From positions 3,400,001-3,464,000 of the forward strand of contig WPIO01000037.1 in the NCBI GenBank assembly GCA_009760855.2: 64,000 bases of DNA, in the 5' to 3' direction. Source of the stretch: Cristatella mucedo (Eukaryota > Bryozoa > Phylactolaemata > Cristatellidae). Under the pieces are notes generated by a model. The model saw nothing but the letters and a program-made list of their open reading frames with translations. It ran no database searches and had not been told where the DNA came from. Positions 12,561-23,390 of this stretch are shown one piece after another. The stretch's first letter is position 1, and the number at the start of each line of letters is the position of its first letter. The translations under genes were made by a program, and so were the position numbers.

Positions 12561-14116
12561 ATTCTGTCTCACCATATGTAAAGTGCCTAGAAAGGGAAAT
12601 GCAAAGCGCCTAGAAAGAGATTGAGCTCTTTGAGGGCGCTTTATCAAGTGCATTATTATCATTATTATTATTATTAAGTTCTTCGAAGGCACTATACAAA
12701 TATACTGTTAGTATTTTTTTCGCCAAGTCGGACGTTTGTAACCGGGACGGCTCGTCACCCGAGCAGCCGCCGCGTCGCGCTGCGAACTCCATTTTCCCGC
12801 CTTTCACTTTCCGGGCAGCCGTCGGCGACCGCGACGGCTGCCTGAGCGAGGTCGACTCCGCAGGCGCGGCCGCGCTCGCTCGCTCGCGCGGCGGCGGCTG
12901 CGGCGGCGGCGGCGCTGCTGACCTTGAGCACCTCGAGCGTGCCGTTATCGCGCAGTCCGGCAGCGACGAGACTGGCGCCCCTCCAGTCGATGCGGTTGGA
13001 CGCGATGTCGAGCTCGCGCAGGCAGCGGTTCGTCCTGAGGCACGCGCTGATCGCCAGCGCGCCGTCGTACGCCAGCCCGTTCCACGACAGGTCGGCGACG
13101 GCGACGCTGTCGTTGCGCCTGAGCGCCTTGCACAGCTCGACGGCGCCGCGCCGGCGCACGTGGTTCCAGGCGACGCTCAGGTACTCGATCGAGCAGTTGA
13201 TGCCGATCGCCTTGCCGATCAGCATGGCGCCCTCCTCGCGGAACTCGTTGTGGCTCAAGTCGACGTAGACGAGCCGCTCGTTGCGCTCAATGCCGGCGGC
13301 GATGAACGCGGCGTCCGAGTCCTTGAGCTTGCAGCGCGACAGCACGAGGTGCGTCAGGCCGATGTTGACCGCCAGCATGTCGCCGATCGCCGCCGCGCCG
13401 AGCGAGCCGAGGTCGTTCTCCGACAGGTTGAGGCTCGTGATGTACAGGTTGCCGCGCAGCATGGCGCCGACGAGCGCGCTCGCGTCCGGGCTGATGCAGT
13501 TGTCGCGCAGGCCCAGCCGCTCGACGCACGTGTTGCGCGCGAGGCCTCGCGCGAGCGCCTTGGCGCCCTCGCCGCCGAGGCCCTGGTGCGACAGGTCGAG
13601 CGCGGCGTGCCGCAGGCGCTCGACGACGCGGCCCAGCGGCCGCACGGCCAGTCGCTCGCAGCTCGCCACGTAGCGCTCGGTCGCCGTGCCGTCGCTGCGC
13701 AGCCGTCGCCGTCGCTCCTCGCGGTCCTCGTCGTCGTCGTCGTCGTCGATGTCCGTGTCGTACGCCGCCTCGTCGTCCTCACCGTCCGCCAACACGAACG
13801 ACGGCACGCTGCGAACCGCGTCGCCGCCGCCGCCGCCGCGTTCCGTCTCGTCGGTGTCGCTGACAGCGGCGGCGGCGACGCCGCTGAAGCCGCCGTCGAG
13901 ATCCTGTCGTATTCGGCTCTTCTCGGGCTCGGCGTCTGCGGCTGCCGCGTCGCCAAGCGCCGCCGCGTTGTCACCGAGCGCCGCCGACGCCCTAACGCCG
14001 ACAGCCGCTTCGCGCTGCGGCTCTTCCGTCAGTGCCGGCTGCTTCAAGTCCGATCGTCCGCCGCCGCCGCCGCCGCGGACGGTCGTCGTAAGCGTTTCCG
14101 TTGTGCTAGATTCCAT
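8653..14116 (-). CDS. LRRC74A/B-like: LRRC74-like leucine-rich repeat protein with C-terminal EF-hand-like region
   Basis: Three coding exons on the minus strand: 14116-12923 (398 codons), 11431-10998, and 9364 to the stop at 8653. Donors are GTCAGC and GTCCGC, acceptors are CGCAG, and phases agree (0, then 2). The predicted protein is about 779 aa. Residues 1-170 are low-complexity with an acidic DDDDDDED stretch. From about 173 come roughly eight 28-residue RI-type repeats (LDLSHQGLGGEGAKAL, LNLSENDLGSLGAAAI, VDLSHNEFREEGAMLI), continuing into exon 2 (IGQNPLTMTGCYEIL). Exon 2 ends in a paired EF-hand-like region (DKARDHVVTREQF; DKDDAGNISY) in which several calcium ligands are non-canonical. 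The block TERYVASCERLAVRPLG before the first repeat, the repeat type and the EF-hand-like tail match LRRC74A/B from memory. Molecular function is not established by the sequence. Exon 3 is a basic helix followed by Gly/Ala/Arg-rich low complexity; its stop is less certain than the rest. The start has no upstream in-frame alternative in the exon. Confidence 0.82.
10010..10118 (-). mobile_element. SINE type B, partial
   Basis: Minus strand: AGGTGCTCACCTTTGACGAC then GAGGTCGTGGTCTCGAGCCC (B box) and a degraded tail. It lies in intron 2 of the LRRC74-like gene. The tail hairpin has decayed. Confidence 0.6.
10202..10237. repeat. Perfect 17-bp inverted repeat (hairpin)
   Basis: TTCCGCCTTTAAAAAAC, a two-base AG spacer, then GTTTTTTAAAGGCGGAA. 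It lies between a small tandem repeat (GGCAGAACTAA units, 10134-10180) and a LINE 3' fragment. Confidence 0.95.
10240..10485 (-). mobile_element. LINE 3' untranslated fragment with ATT tail
   Basis: Matches the 3' UTR of the LINE at 49.5 kb: the ATGCTGACCCTGTGCATGTC block (minus strand) and the hairpin module AAAGCGCC...GGCGCTTT, with (ATT)n at 10256-10246. It abuts SINE-A sequence at 10485. Confidence 0.85.
10485..10617 (-). mobile_element. SINE type A
   Basis: Minus strand: CGCTGGTTTGGCCCCAGCGG (A-box region), then GTCGATCCTGTATTGGCCAG and GGCTCTTCTGCCGCCATACA, then GGCTGCTAAATCAGCTT. It is the same body as the elements at 23.8 and 40.4 kb. Confidence 0.8.
10665..10752. repeat. (CT)n microsatellite
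   Basis: Uninterrupted CT dinucleotides in intron 2 of the LRRC74-like gene (GA in the transcript). Confidence 0.98.
11935..12066 (-). mobile_element. SINE type B
   Basis: Minus strand: GTGGCTTGACCAAGGGGACA A-box-like start, GGTCGTGGACTCAAACCCTG (B-box-like), then CGAAGCACCTGTTTAGAGAT and the 3' arm. It lies in intron 1 of the LRRC74-like gene. Confidence 0.7.
12190..12262 (-). mobile_element. SINE/LINE tail remnant
   Basis: Minus strand: CGCCTGAATTGGGATTAAAT then TCCGTTTGGGCGCTATACAA, a decayed copy of the type B 3' hairpin module. The head is not visible. Confidence 0.55.
12463..12558. repeat. (CT)n microsatellite
   Basis: CT dinucleotides with one CCCT interruption near 12478, in intron 1 of the LRRC74-like gene. 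Confidence 0.97.
12560..12676 (+). mobile_element. LINE/SINE 3'-tail module with (ATT)n
   Basis: ATGTAAAGTGCCTAGAAAGG followed by a second AAAGCGCCTAGAAAGAGATT and GAGGGCGCTTTATCAAGTGC, then (ATT)n. The hairpin's left arm is duplicated, as if two tails were joined or slipped. Confidence 0.75.
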
Positions 14117-14304
14117 TTCGTCCGCTTAACTTGGCCCGGCGGCGGCGGCGGCAGTCGATCGTCGTCGCGATGCGCGCCGCGCGCAGGAGCGGAGCCAAAT
14201 CGCATCACCTGCTTCGACGGTGGCTTCGCATGGAAGCCAGTCCGAAAAATTCTGACGAGCAGTATCGCGATGCTCTCCCTCTCTGTCTCTCTCACACGCG
14301 CGCA

Positions 14305-14353
<49 letters not shown>

Positions 14354-14357
14354 TCTC

Positions 14358-14390
<33 letters not shown>

Positions 14391-16330
14391 CTCGCTCTCC
14401 CCCTGTCTTTTACTCGCTCTGACTCAGCGTAGTGGTCGCAGCTCGGCGGACGGCGACTCGGCCTTCGACGTAGCGCCGCAGACCTCCGCACTCGGCGGAG
14501 GAGGCTGAGAGGCGGACGGCTGTCGTTGCTAGCGACGAGGGGCGACCGAGACGGTGCCGACTCACGCCGCCACGGCACCGTCGTAATACAAGAGCAGCGA
14601 CATGAATAAATTATGAGCGCGCTTCCGGTCGGCGGCCGCTTCGCGCTCGGTGAATCGTCGATATACAGTCACAAGAAAGAGAGGGGGCCGCCGAGGCATT
14701 GTGCGAAGCCGACGCTGCGTGCCAAGCGAGTGGCGCCGAATCGGCTCGCTTCTGTCGCTCATTTCGCGCCGTCAATCGATGGCGCCGCATTAAGTTTATG
14801 GCCGCCGCCAAATGCCGTTCGCGCGGTGGACGGTCGGCGGGCGGGCGGGCGGGCGGGCGGCTGCCCGACATCGCAGATTTCTTGCTTCGCGCTCTCACGC
14901 GCCGCCACTCCTCTACGCAAGCGGGGGGGGGGGCGCGCTTGGCGTTTGCGGGCGCGCGCGCGTCGTGCGAGCATCCGCTCAGCGCCTTTCTCTCGCGGAG
15001 GGGCTCTTCAGCGAGTCAACGGCGCGCGCTCGACTGAGTCCACTGAGACGACGAACAATGGTCGCCGCTATCCCTCAGGCGGCGCGCGCGCGGGGCGCGC
15101 GCGTGCCAAAGCCCTCGCGGCCAAAAGATCGGCGGCGACTCGCCGCCGATCGCCACCCAGTCAGTAGCGGCACCGCTGCGGCACCTTCCGCGCCCCGATC
15201 AATCGCCTCCGGCGGCGATTGTTGGAGAGACGGGTTAATGTCTTCGCGCGCGTCTGGGGAAAGCCGCAGCGGCGGCGGCGGCGCCGCTGCGAGGGAATTC
15301 ACCGTAAAGCGTCGTGGGCGGTTTATATGCGTCAGCCGCTTTTGCCCGTCGCGTTGATTGAGTATTCGCTCGCGTCTCAGCCGCCACGGCCGCTGCACAA
15401 GGCGCTCGGCGATCATTCCAGCGGTCGTTCTACCGATCAACGTCGCCGCCAGCGCCGCCGCCGCCGCCGCCGCCGCCGCCGGTGCCAGCGAAGACGGGCA
15501 GCGGCCGGGACAGACGGTGAACTTGAAAGATTTTGAAGGACTTTGATACAATCCCATTTTGCACAGAAGCGTTACACGTCTCAGTTTATGGCTGAGCCAA
15601 GTGTTTGTCTTCCAGTGTAGACCACAGAGGGGAGGTATAGGGTCTTTGGAAGGCGAGAGTTTTCTTTAGTAGTATTTATTAAAGTAGCCACGTCGCATGC
15701 AGAAACTTCGGAAAACATCTTAAGGAATCTCGCAGGTTGCGATTCAACAATTGCTTTCGTCGCACGGGGGCCTTACGGAGGCACGAACGTGAGCAATTCT
15801 TTCAGTGAAGAAGACCGGAAACTGTAGGCCGAGCCGTTAGTATCCGGGGGAGCGAGACCTCTCTCAGAATTGGCCAGTAAACGAGTTAAAAAACTAATCG
15901 CAGCTCGGTTCGGTACTTTATCGGTGAGCCGCGATGATCGGTGAGCCACCCTCGGCAATGCGGCTGCTCTTCACGACCTCGCGGTCCCGCGGTCGTGTGC
16001 TTCGGACGTCTGGGGCTCAAGGAGAGGAACATTGAGAATAAATTAGCGTTTTCGCTCACAGTGTATCAACTATAAATTATTATAATTAATGATAAGAATA
16101 CTATGTCATACAATTATAAAGTATGAACGTATGAACGCAACAGTTCAGCGAAAGAAAGCATCGCCAACTTTTTCAACACTTTCTTCAGTCGGAAAAATGG
16201 GCTATGCTGCAGCAACAATGCGACTAGTCCGTTATAGGTTGCACGAGTCAGCTGCAACGCGAGCGACGCGTAATTCATTCGACACGATCGGAGGGTGCCT
16301 ATTCATAAATAAATAAATAAATAAATAAAT
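14117..16330. other. CpG-rich upstream region of the LRRC74-like gene, no further gene seen
   Basis: GCC/GCG-rich to about 15540, consistent with a CpG-island-like promoter region for the minus-strand gene starting at 14116. From 15540 the DNA is ordinary intergenic sequence. Several long open frames on both strands here are low-complexity and mutually overlapping. Confidence 0.45.
14309..14397. repeat. (CT)n microsatellite with CTGT interruptions
   Basis: CT dinucleotides with CCCT and CTGT interruptions, about 200 bp upstream of the LRRC74-like start codon. Confidence 0.95.
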
Positions 16331-16503
16331 CCTAGCTGATTAAACAGCCTCTTTTTGTATAGCGACAGAAGAGCCTTTCACGGCTATCACCACCGCTTGC
16401 AGTGGCGATAAAGAATCGCCCACTACAGGAATCGAACACACGACCTCGGGACCGAGGTCGTGAAAGCAACCGCCTCACCTAGTGAGCCACCACGGCTCGC
16501 CGC
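16303..16503 (-). mobile_element. SINE type A with (ATTT)n tail
   Basis: Minus strand from 16503: CCGTGGTGGCTCACTAGGTG (A box), GAGGTCGTGTGTTCGATTCC (B box), TGTAGTGGGCGATTCTTTAT, CACTGCAAGCGGTGGTGATA, AGGCTGTTTAATCAGCTAGG, and a tail of ATTT units at 16330-16303. It is one of the best-preserved type A copies. Confidence 0.9.
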
Positions 16504-16544
16504 ATAGTCGTCGTCTAGGAGTCGTAGCCACGTGCATTTCGATC

Positions 16545-16585
16545 CGCGTCGCCGCCAAGTACGGCTTCAGTACGGCGGCGACGCG
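16545..16585. repeat. GC-rich inverted repeat
   Basis: CGCGTCGCCGCC and GGCGGCGACGCG, perfect 12-bp arms around a 17-bp loop. Function unknown. Confidence 0.85.
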
Positions 16586-16739
16586 TAGTCGTCTCTCCCT
16601 TCGTCTCAATGTGCGTGCGCCTCAAAGAGGGCAACGCCAGCGTCAAGGTCAGTGCAGAGTGCCTCTGAGCGCGGCGGCAATGGCTGGTGGGAGGTCGTTC
16701 GAGTCTTCGCAGCTGTCAGCGATTCCTGCTGGGCTCCGA

Positions 16740-17020
16740 GGCGGCTGGTTCAGGTTTATGATGAAGAACTGTGCGGAAACGGGATGGAATGTCCCTCAAA
16801 GTCCAGATCCTCGACGCTGATCTTGTCAAAGTCGAAGGAAGCGTGAGTAATCGGAGAAACGAGGCAAACAAGCGCTTTCACTGGACTTTGGCTGGCGTTA
16901 CCGAGGACGGTTTGATGCAAAGATAATAGGGAGATACTACTTTTGGGGTGACTTCAATATGTATGTGGAATCAGTATGCAGTGCGAATCTGGCTGGTTCA
17001 GGTTTAGGATGAAGAAATGT
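16740..17020. repeat. Dispersed 35-bp direct repeat pair
   Basis: GGCTGGTTCAGGTTTATGAT at about 16743 and GGCTGGTTCAGGTTTAGGAT at about 16991 share a similar downstream GAAGAA..TGTGCG stretch. They are probably remnants of a local duplication. Confidence 0.7.
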
Positions 17021-17164
17021 GCGTAAATATGAAAAGAAAAGAAAATATGAAATATGAAAATATAGACATGTGAAAATATGAAAAGAAAAAATAATGAAGT
17101 GCAGCTGCGAATCTAGAACAACAACTCATTTCTACGCCTTTTTGAGAGTTCGTTTGTGTGTGAC

Positions 17165-17470
17165 TTGAGAGTAAATACATCTTGAGGGTTTTAGGATCTT
17201 GGGACATTTCGATTCAGCAGCTTTTCATTTTGACCAAATGTAATTTCTACCATAGTAAGTGAATTTTTCAGGTTTCTCGCTAGAAATTGGGTCAATTTCA
17301 AGCTAATCGCTGTCTTGGTTTAAAAAGAAAGTTGTTTAGTTAATTGTGGTGAATTTCTATACTTCCGAAGCATAAGCAATTAGGAATTACAACCTATTAC
17401 CCATGGACAAAAGTGATGTTACAAATTGCGTAATATCTCGTCAGTCGTAATCTTGCTTACTTAGCACGCC
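17165..17470 (+). repeat. Unclassified dispersed repeat, copy 2
   Basis: Partner of 6315-6590, same strand, with interspersed matches over about 280 bp and several indels. No coding potential. Confidence 0.55.
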
Positions 17471-18800
17471 GGCATTGCAGTGCGCTGTAGTATGCCGGTG
17501 TCAGGTGTCAGCGGACGCGCGAGAATAATAATAATGTTCCTTCCTATTCGCCATTAATCTCAAACGGCTAATCTCGCTGTCGCTCTTCATGAAGTGACTT
17601 CTTCGTCACCGCGGTTGAGTTTTGCGAAATCAAATCAGAAATACTCAAGACTAATCGGATCAACAGATTTACATCCTCATCGTATGCAGCAGGCTTTTGT
17701 GATTCTAGGCAAGCTTTTAACTTTCAAGCACTTTTCGGCATGCCGTCTTCAGGTTGTTTCAGGAAATTGCCGGTGCAAACAGTGGCTGAGACAGCCCTTA
17801 ATTTTAAGCCTGGGTCTAATCCGCGTTGGCAACTCGCTGACTGAGCCTGCTTTGTTTATTCGAATATTTCTGGACTACGGATGTGCTGGTAAAGAGCCAT
17901 CAACGAAATATAATCAGCCTGGTCGGCATATCAACGAAACTAGTTTATCGCTCCTGTTTTCTAGTATATCGCGAAGTCTGCACAACCAAAAAGCACTCCT
18001 CCTAGACAGCAGCTGCGTGACGCACGCAGAACTAATCAGATATCATTGCGAAATGCACGCGATTAGCTTACAACATTATCTTGAGAATATTTTCGGTTCC
18101 TGAATAAAAAAATTTGGAACTGGTTATGATATAGCCTATGTTGAGATGGCATGCGTGTCCCAATTCAAGAGATCGCAAGTCAGTTTCGCTCTGGGCTTCA
18201 GGCTTCAGAGGGACGTACTGGAGCGTAGAGCCAGTGAGTTGTACTCTGTGCTTCGACCTAGTGTCGTAACTAGAGCTTGGAACGAGTGACTTGTACTCTT
18301 TGGGCTACGACGAACTAGTGTGTTTTACGCTGTTGTATGTCAGTGGCTCCGGCGGCTGTTCTTGTGGGAGTCTCACGGAGACACAGCGGGCACTCGTGCG
18401 TGATAAACGAGACTGTTCTTTTATTACTCCCAACGGGCACATATACGAGAGCCCAATCAATCGCAGCAGACGAAACGAAATAGAACCTGCATCAGTGGCC
18501 TGACGCTGCGCTGCTTCAATGGCTTAACAATTGGCCACAGCTGAGGCACGTACATTAGCGTCAGACGCTTCGCCAATTACAGCAGAAGCCGCAGACGGAC
18601 ACAACAGCGTTGTCGTCGGTTCTGTGCACGCGTAATTCTCCCTGGTCATTCAAAAGAAAGTTCGACACTAAGCACGTGGACTCGCTATATTGAGCGATGA
18701 GCGCCATTCATTGAGGTATTGTTTCTGGACTCCCCTACCCTGCGCATACCCGATGCGTGCCTGTATCGATGCAGCCTAAGTCCGATCAGCTGGCGGCGCT
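17470..18800. other. Intergenic; one unassigned 169-codon open frame
   Basis: The plus-strand frame 17594-18103 is unusually long for this AT-balanced DNA, but has no domain I recognise, no clear start context and no partner exons. Nothing else was seen in this stretch. Confidence 0.35.
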
Positions 18801-18815
18801 GGCTTCAAGGAGCCG

Positions 18816-18907
18816 GCTGCTCCGGCTGAGCTGCTCTCCAGCTGCTCCGGCTGAGCTGCTCTCCAGCTGCTCCGGCTGAGCTGCTCTCCAGCTGCTCCGG
18901 CTGCTCC
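18816..18907. repeat. 25-bp minisatellite
   Basis: GCTGCTCCGGCTGAGCTGCTCTCCA repeated exactly three times from 18816 to 18890, then a partial unit (the unit is 25 bp; first 20 bases GCTGCTCCGGCTGAGCTGCT). Confidence 0.95.
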
Positions 18908-18996
18908 AGCAGTCTCGCCTGAGCTGGCACCGCTGCTACGAGTGCTGCGTTAGTGGCTGAGTATAGTGCTTGTGCTGTGCAGAAGCCCTGATGTTA

Positions 18997-19172
18997 GTAA
19001 CAGTAGGCGAATCGCGACCCTTTGAACTTATTGAAGTTGACAAAGTAAGCATTCTTTTCGGGAGCAATGCCGAGCCCCGACGTGCGTAACGGTAGGCACA
19101 CGTTGACCCGTAGAACTGATTGGATGTTGACGGTTAAAATCGGTATAAGGAGCAATGCCAAGTTGACAGTTA
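18997..19172. repeat. Diverged tandem duplication, period about 88 bp
   Basis: GTAACAGTAGGC (18997) recurs as GTAACGGTAGGC (19086), and GGAGCAATGCC (19061) recurs at 19149, with similar sequence between. Confidence 0.7.
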
Positions 19173-19852
19173 CGCCAAGGCAGAACCCAGAGTTCGCCTG
19201 TAATGAGACAATCTTTGGGCTGCGAAGGTCTTTATCTGTGAAGGAGAACGTGTTGACAACAGATTGACCGACGGATGGCGCTTCTGCGCCGCCATTTACT
19301 TTGCCGAGCTCGCTAGCAGAGCCTCGTGAGTTCGTCCACACGAAGCTCGCTCACGAGACACGCCGCGCTCAGTGGCGAGCGCTTTCTCGTAGTCGGTCTT
19401 ATTACAGCAATCAACAGCTGGGCGAGTTCGTGCTGCGTTCTCGGTCTCGACCTTGATCTTGCTGCGGGTGATGCGGTGATGATTCTTCTCATTTCGGAAG
19501 CTGGCGCGGCTTCGGTTTCGCTTCCGTCTTGGTGCCGCCCTCTAGCGTCCAGCGAGTCCAGCGCCCAAAGAGTGAAAGCCGGAAGCGGAGCACCGCGGAG
19601 CCAGCGGCAGCGCGTACGACACAGCGACCGCGCCCCTTGGCGCGAACGCTGCAAACGCTCCTAACGAAACGTCTGCATTGGCGCTGACGGTGCAAGCGCG
19701 AGACACAGCGAGCGCCGGGAGCTTCGGCGTCGCTCGTGCGTCATATCGGTAGCCGCCTTGTGGTCGATTAAAACTTCTCGGCTCTGCCTGAACCACCGGC
19801 TCTTCCCTCCGTCTTGGATCGCCTGCCATTCTTGCTATCGTAGGCACCAACG

Positions 19853-20306
19853 GAGATACGTAAGCTCTTTAAGTTCTTTTTAAAAGTGGTCAAGTCAGGG
19901 GATGTTCTGACGCAAGTCGGGATGGAGTTCCAGGCTTTGGGAGCATACGAACTAAATGCACGGTCTCCAAAGGATTTGAGGTTTGTACAAGGTATTGGTA
20001 AACTGTTGGATTCCAAAAAGCGGGTAGTGCTTGGCCTCGTGGATGAGTAGATCTGAGAGGTAGGCTGGAGCCAAAGAATGAAGTGACCTAAAAGTGAGCG
20101 ACAAAACTGTGAAGTCGATACGCTGCTTGACTGGGAGCCAGTGCAGGTCGGCGAGAAGTGGTGTGATGTGGCAACTACGACGCTCACGACAGACAAGCCT
20201 AGCTCCAGAGTTTTGCACCATCTGTAATTGCCTGATTGCACATGCCGGTAGGCCAGCAAGCAGTGAGTTACAGAAGTCAAGACGATCTAAACAAGCCCGA
20301 ATTTGA
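19853..20306 (-). mobile_element. LINE fragment, C-terminal coding region
   Basis: Minus strand shows DFCNSLLAGLPACAIRQLQM, RERRSCHITPLLADLHWLPV, and SFGDRAFSSYAPKAWNSIPT, close to the copy at 49.8 kb. One frameshift lies near 20030. The 3' UTR and tail are absent; it ends within the last coding block. Confidence 0.9.
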
Positions 20307-20309
20307 GCA

Positions 20310-22320
20310 ATGTTCAATAGAGATACGCAATAAGCAATAACCGATACAGGAATGAGAAAAAACCGACCAGCTCGGGCCCGGCCTAAATATCGATAACCGG
20401 GTGAAACTCTTGGCTTCCTTTGGAAGCAGAATTTGCTGTGACGTTTTGTGTCAATTCTATCACTCACATGGGATTTCCATTGACCTTAGCTATGGAGCTA
20501 GCCGACGCCTGTAGAACAGAGCGAGACAATCTCATAGAAACCATCTTTTTGACACCCGTGTGCTAGCCTATTACCGCCATTGCATGATCTTGGCTTGAAT
20601 AGAGGGTTTCTAGGCACGGACCTCCAAAATGATGGTCGTACTCTTACCAATGCTCAGCCGACAGCCACAGCAAACAGTACAGTCAGATATTCAATGAGCT
20701 TACAGCTCAATATTTGCCTTTAGGTTAATGTAAGTAAAACGTGTAAAAAATTCTTGTGCCGCAAATAATTTTCTAAATAAGTTCATTTTTGTGCTGCTGC
20801 CTAATAAGATCTTTCAAAATCAATCCTTTTCGTTATAAATGCACGCTTTTTTAATTTTTATGGATCTCACTGTTTTGTTGGTTTGCTGTTCTTGCGAAAC
20901 GTGGCCTCTAAAATTCGTAGAAGCAGCAAGCAAACGTTTTTTAGCATGGGCAAATAAGGAAAGGCACTAATGGTGAAAAGTAGGGCGCGAAACCTTTTCG
21001 TCCGCATCAAAGCAGAACTCTCAGCTCCCAAAGCCCAGTCTACCGCCCGCGATTCGTCCTCGACGGCACGCGTTAAGTCACAGAAAAGGCAGAATCCAGT
21101 TCGTTTCTTGCCTGTAACCACTGTCTAAATATATCCTCGTACGGGCTCGAATACAATCTTCGCGCAAGTGAGCTCTTTCGAATAGTACGTGTTTCTCGTA
21201 TGTACAGTGTACATACATGTACGCGCTTAGATGTTACGAACGCGTACGCACGTTAGCGAGACGTTTTTTAGGTACCTCCTTTCCGGCTCGAAACGATGCT
21301 TTCTTCAGAATATCCACTGCCAGTGTGAACGTGGAACATGGATCGCGGGCAGCGTGTGCGCTACCTCAGGAGACCTCCGGGTATTCACTCTCGCGACAAC
21401 TGGACGAGGCGCCGGCGGCGATAGCTGGACGAGGCGCCGACGGCTCTCCTACGCGATCGCATGGGCACTCTGCGCCTGTCGCCCATCGATTCACTATAGC
21501 CATGGCAGAGCTGCATACTGCATAGCGGACTGTGACTTGCTTTAAGTAACTTTGTATCAGAAACGAATAATGTAGTATACAAGTCCTAGTGTGACTAGTA
21601 GTGGCCAAGAAGCCACTGGGCACCGACGTGCTGAATACGATCGCGACGATTGGCTAGTATACATATATGGAGCGTTTGCTTCATAGATGGGCTGTTGCCT
21701 TTCGTTTTGGTTTTCGAATGCCAGCTGCGGTTGTCTTTTTTGGGCCGGGCCTGCTCGCAATCGTGCGAGTCCATGCGAAGCTGCGTTCGAGGTCAAGTGG
21801 ACTGGCGTAGCTCCGCTGGGCAGCTCTCAAGCTCCTCTCAAGGTTTACAGAAGCACTGGTAATGGGCGCTGAACCTCCAGTTTTTTCACAGCTCAGCAGG
21901 TCGATTGGCGAAGCACCCGTCTACGGCTGTCTTGAGGCGGCTCTTCAATTTTCGCCGACGACACTTGTACTTGTACTGCCACAGGGCGTACAACGGACGA
22001 CAAAAACTTGACGAAGGCGATCGCCAGCTCAAACAGCAGCCAGGCGGTTCGACAAATGCACTGAAAGAAAACTACAAGTTGCCGGCATTTTATTAAACAT
22101 CTAATCGTGTCGCACCTTAAACAAGCCACTGCAAGTAGTGCTACTTAGCAGCTGCAGACTGCAAGACTAACCGGTCGAGTATACATCACGACCTTCAGTG
22201 CCAGAGAATTCAAATCCGCTGGCATCGCATCAAAGCTGGTTTAATATTTGCACGATCGAGTGTCAACAACCACTGGGAGACCACGAAACGAGTTTAGTAA
22301 ATCTCAGCCGATTCTTCAAT
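20310..22320. other. Intergenic, no gene seen
   Basis: Mixed-composition DNA with short overlapping frames only. No recognised repeat or RNA gene. Confidence 0.45.
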
Positions 22321-22324
22321 GGCC

Positions 22325-22455
22325 TCATTAGCGTAGCAGCAAAAGAGCCAAGCGTGGTTACCACTCCTGGCTACAGTGGGCAATAATGAATCGCCTGCTG
22401 CAGGATTGAACCCACGACCCAGGTGATCGAGTACGAGTACCTTGCTTTAAGCCCG
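22325..22455 (-). mobile_element. SINE type A, partial
   Basis: Minus strand: ACCTGGGTCGTGGGTTCAAT (B box), CCTGCAGCAGGCGATTCATT, then the body corresponding to GGTTACCACTCCTGGC. The head is diverged. Confidence 0.65.
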
Positions 22456-22507
22456 CACTGGTGTAAGAAAAAATTGTTGAAACAAATTTCCACATCCATC
22501 TGCTCGT

Positions 22508-22600
22508 GTATATATATGTATATATATATATATATATATAAAACCTTGACCTTTGTAGAGCAAGCACCTTGACCACTGGGCCAAACCATCGCGGCAATAT
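22508..22600 (-). mobile_element. SINE type B head joined to (TA)n
   Basis: Minus strand from 22600: CGATGGTTTGGCCCAGTGGT CAAGGTGCTTGCTC, then directly (TA)n at 22541-22508 without the usual tail module. Probably a deleted copy. Confidence 0.55.
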
Positions 22601-23390
22601 CGAACACTATCCTGTACCCGCTTGAGGCCTTGCGCTACAGCAATCTACTGCAACCGACCACCTAATACAGACCATCACACAGGTAACTGGCACCTGGCAC
22701 GGGGCCTGTCTAGCAAGCGGCACCAGACACCATCTACAACAGCCTTCAACAGGCAAATGAGGCTTTAACAGATACTGTAACTAGGCAACCGTTCAAGGAG
22801 CACATTATCTAACCCAAGTCCCTAGGATAAGAGATGATTACCAAAATAACTCTACAACAACTAAGTGAGCTCCCACTCCGAGTCATATGAACACTTTACA
22901 TGCTGTGAAAAACACTATTAGCAGAATATCACAAATCTTTTAACGTCCGATTGGCACACAAGTACTTGTATTTTGGATGTCAGTAACTTTTCATAAATCA
23001 AGCCTATACTCACGACTAAACATGCTCATGCAAGCAACACGTGCCTTCAGGGGTTCATCTGTACAAAGTATGACTGGAATGTCAGCTGCTTAACTGCAGA
23101 ATGGCTTGCACAGCAAAAGGAGAGAAATTCTCTTGGATCAACGAAACGTGGTACTCAAAATAAATCGGCACGAACTAGTATGAAACAGCTCGATTTGCTA
23201 GAATACAAAATATATATATATATATATCTCGTGCACCGGATGGTTATCAAAAAGCTCCTGCCTACTAGCTTCCCTGCTTCTAGGCCTAGCCTCGGCACAC
23301 GTCGGCACGCAACCAGTAAGCATTCACGGACTAGTTGGGTCAAACACCCAGGTCACAGAGCTTTAGCTGATGATCATCTGACCAAAACGT
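22600..23390. other. Downstream of AdipoR, no gene seen
   Basis: Probable AdipoR 3' UTR or flank. A short (TA)n lies at 23210-23228. No minus-strand AATAAA was found here. Confidence 0.4.

Noticed and set aside
13160-14422. A 420-codon plus-strand open frame opposite LRRC74-like exon 1
   Set aside because: Antisense shadow of leucine-rich repeat coding sequence; no domain and ends in the (CT)n tract.
17594-18103. A 169-codon open frame
   Set aside because: No recognised domain, no splice partners and no codon pattern distinguishing it from a chance frame. It would need a protein search; it is listed only as a gap note.
19313-19850. Overlapping GC-rich open frames
   Set aside because: Low-complexity, several frames open at once, no domain.
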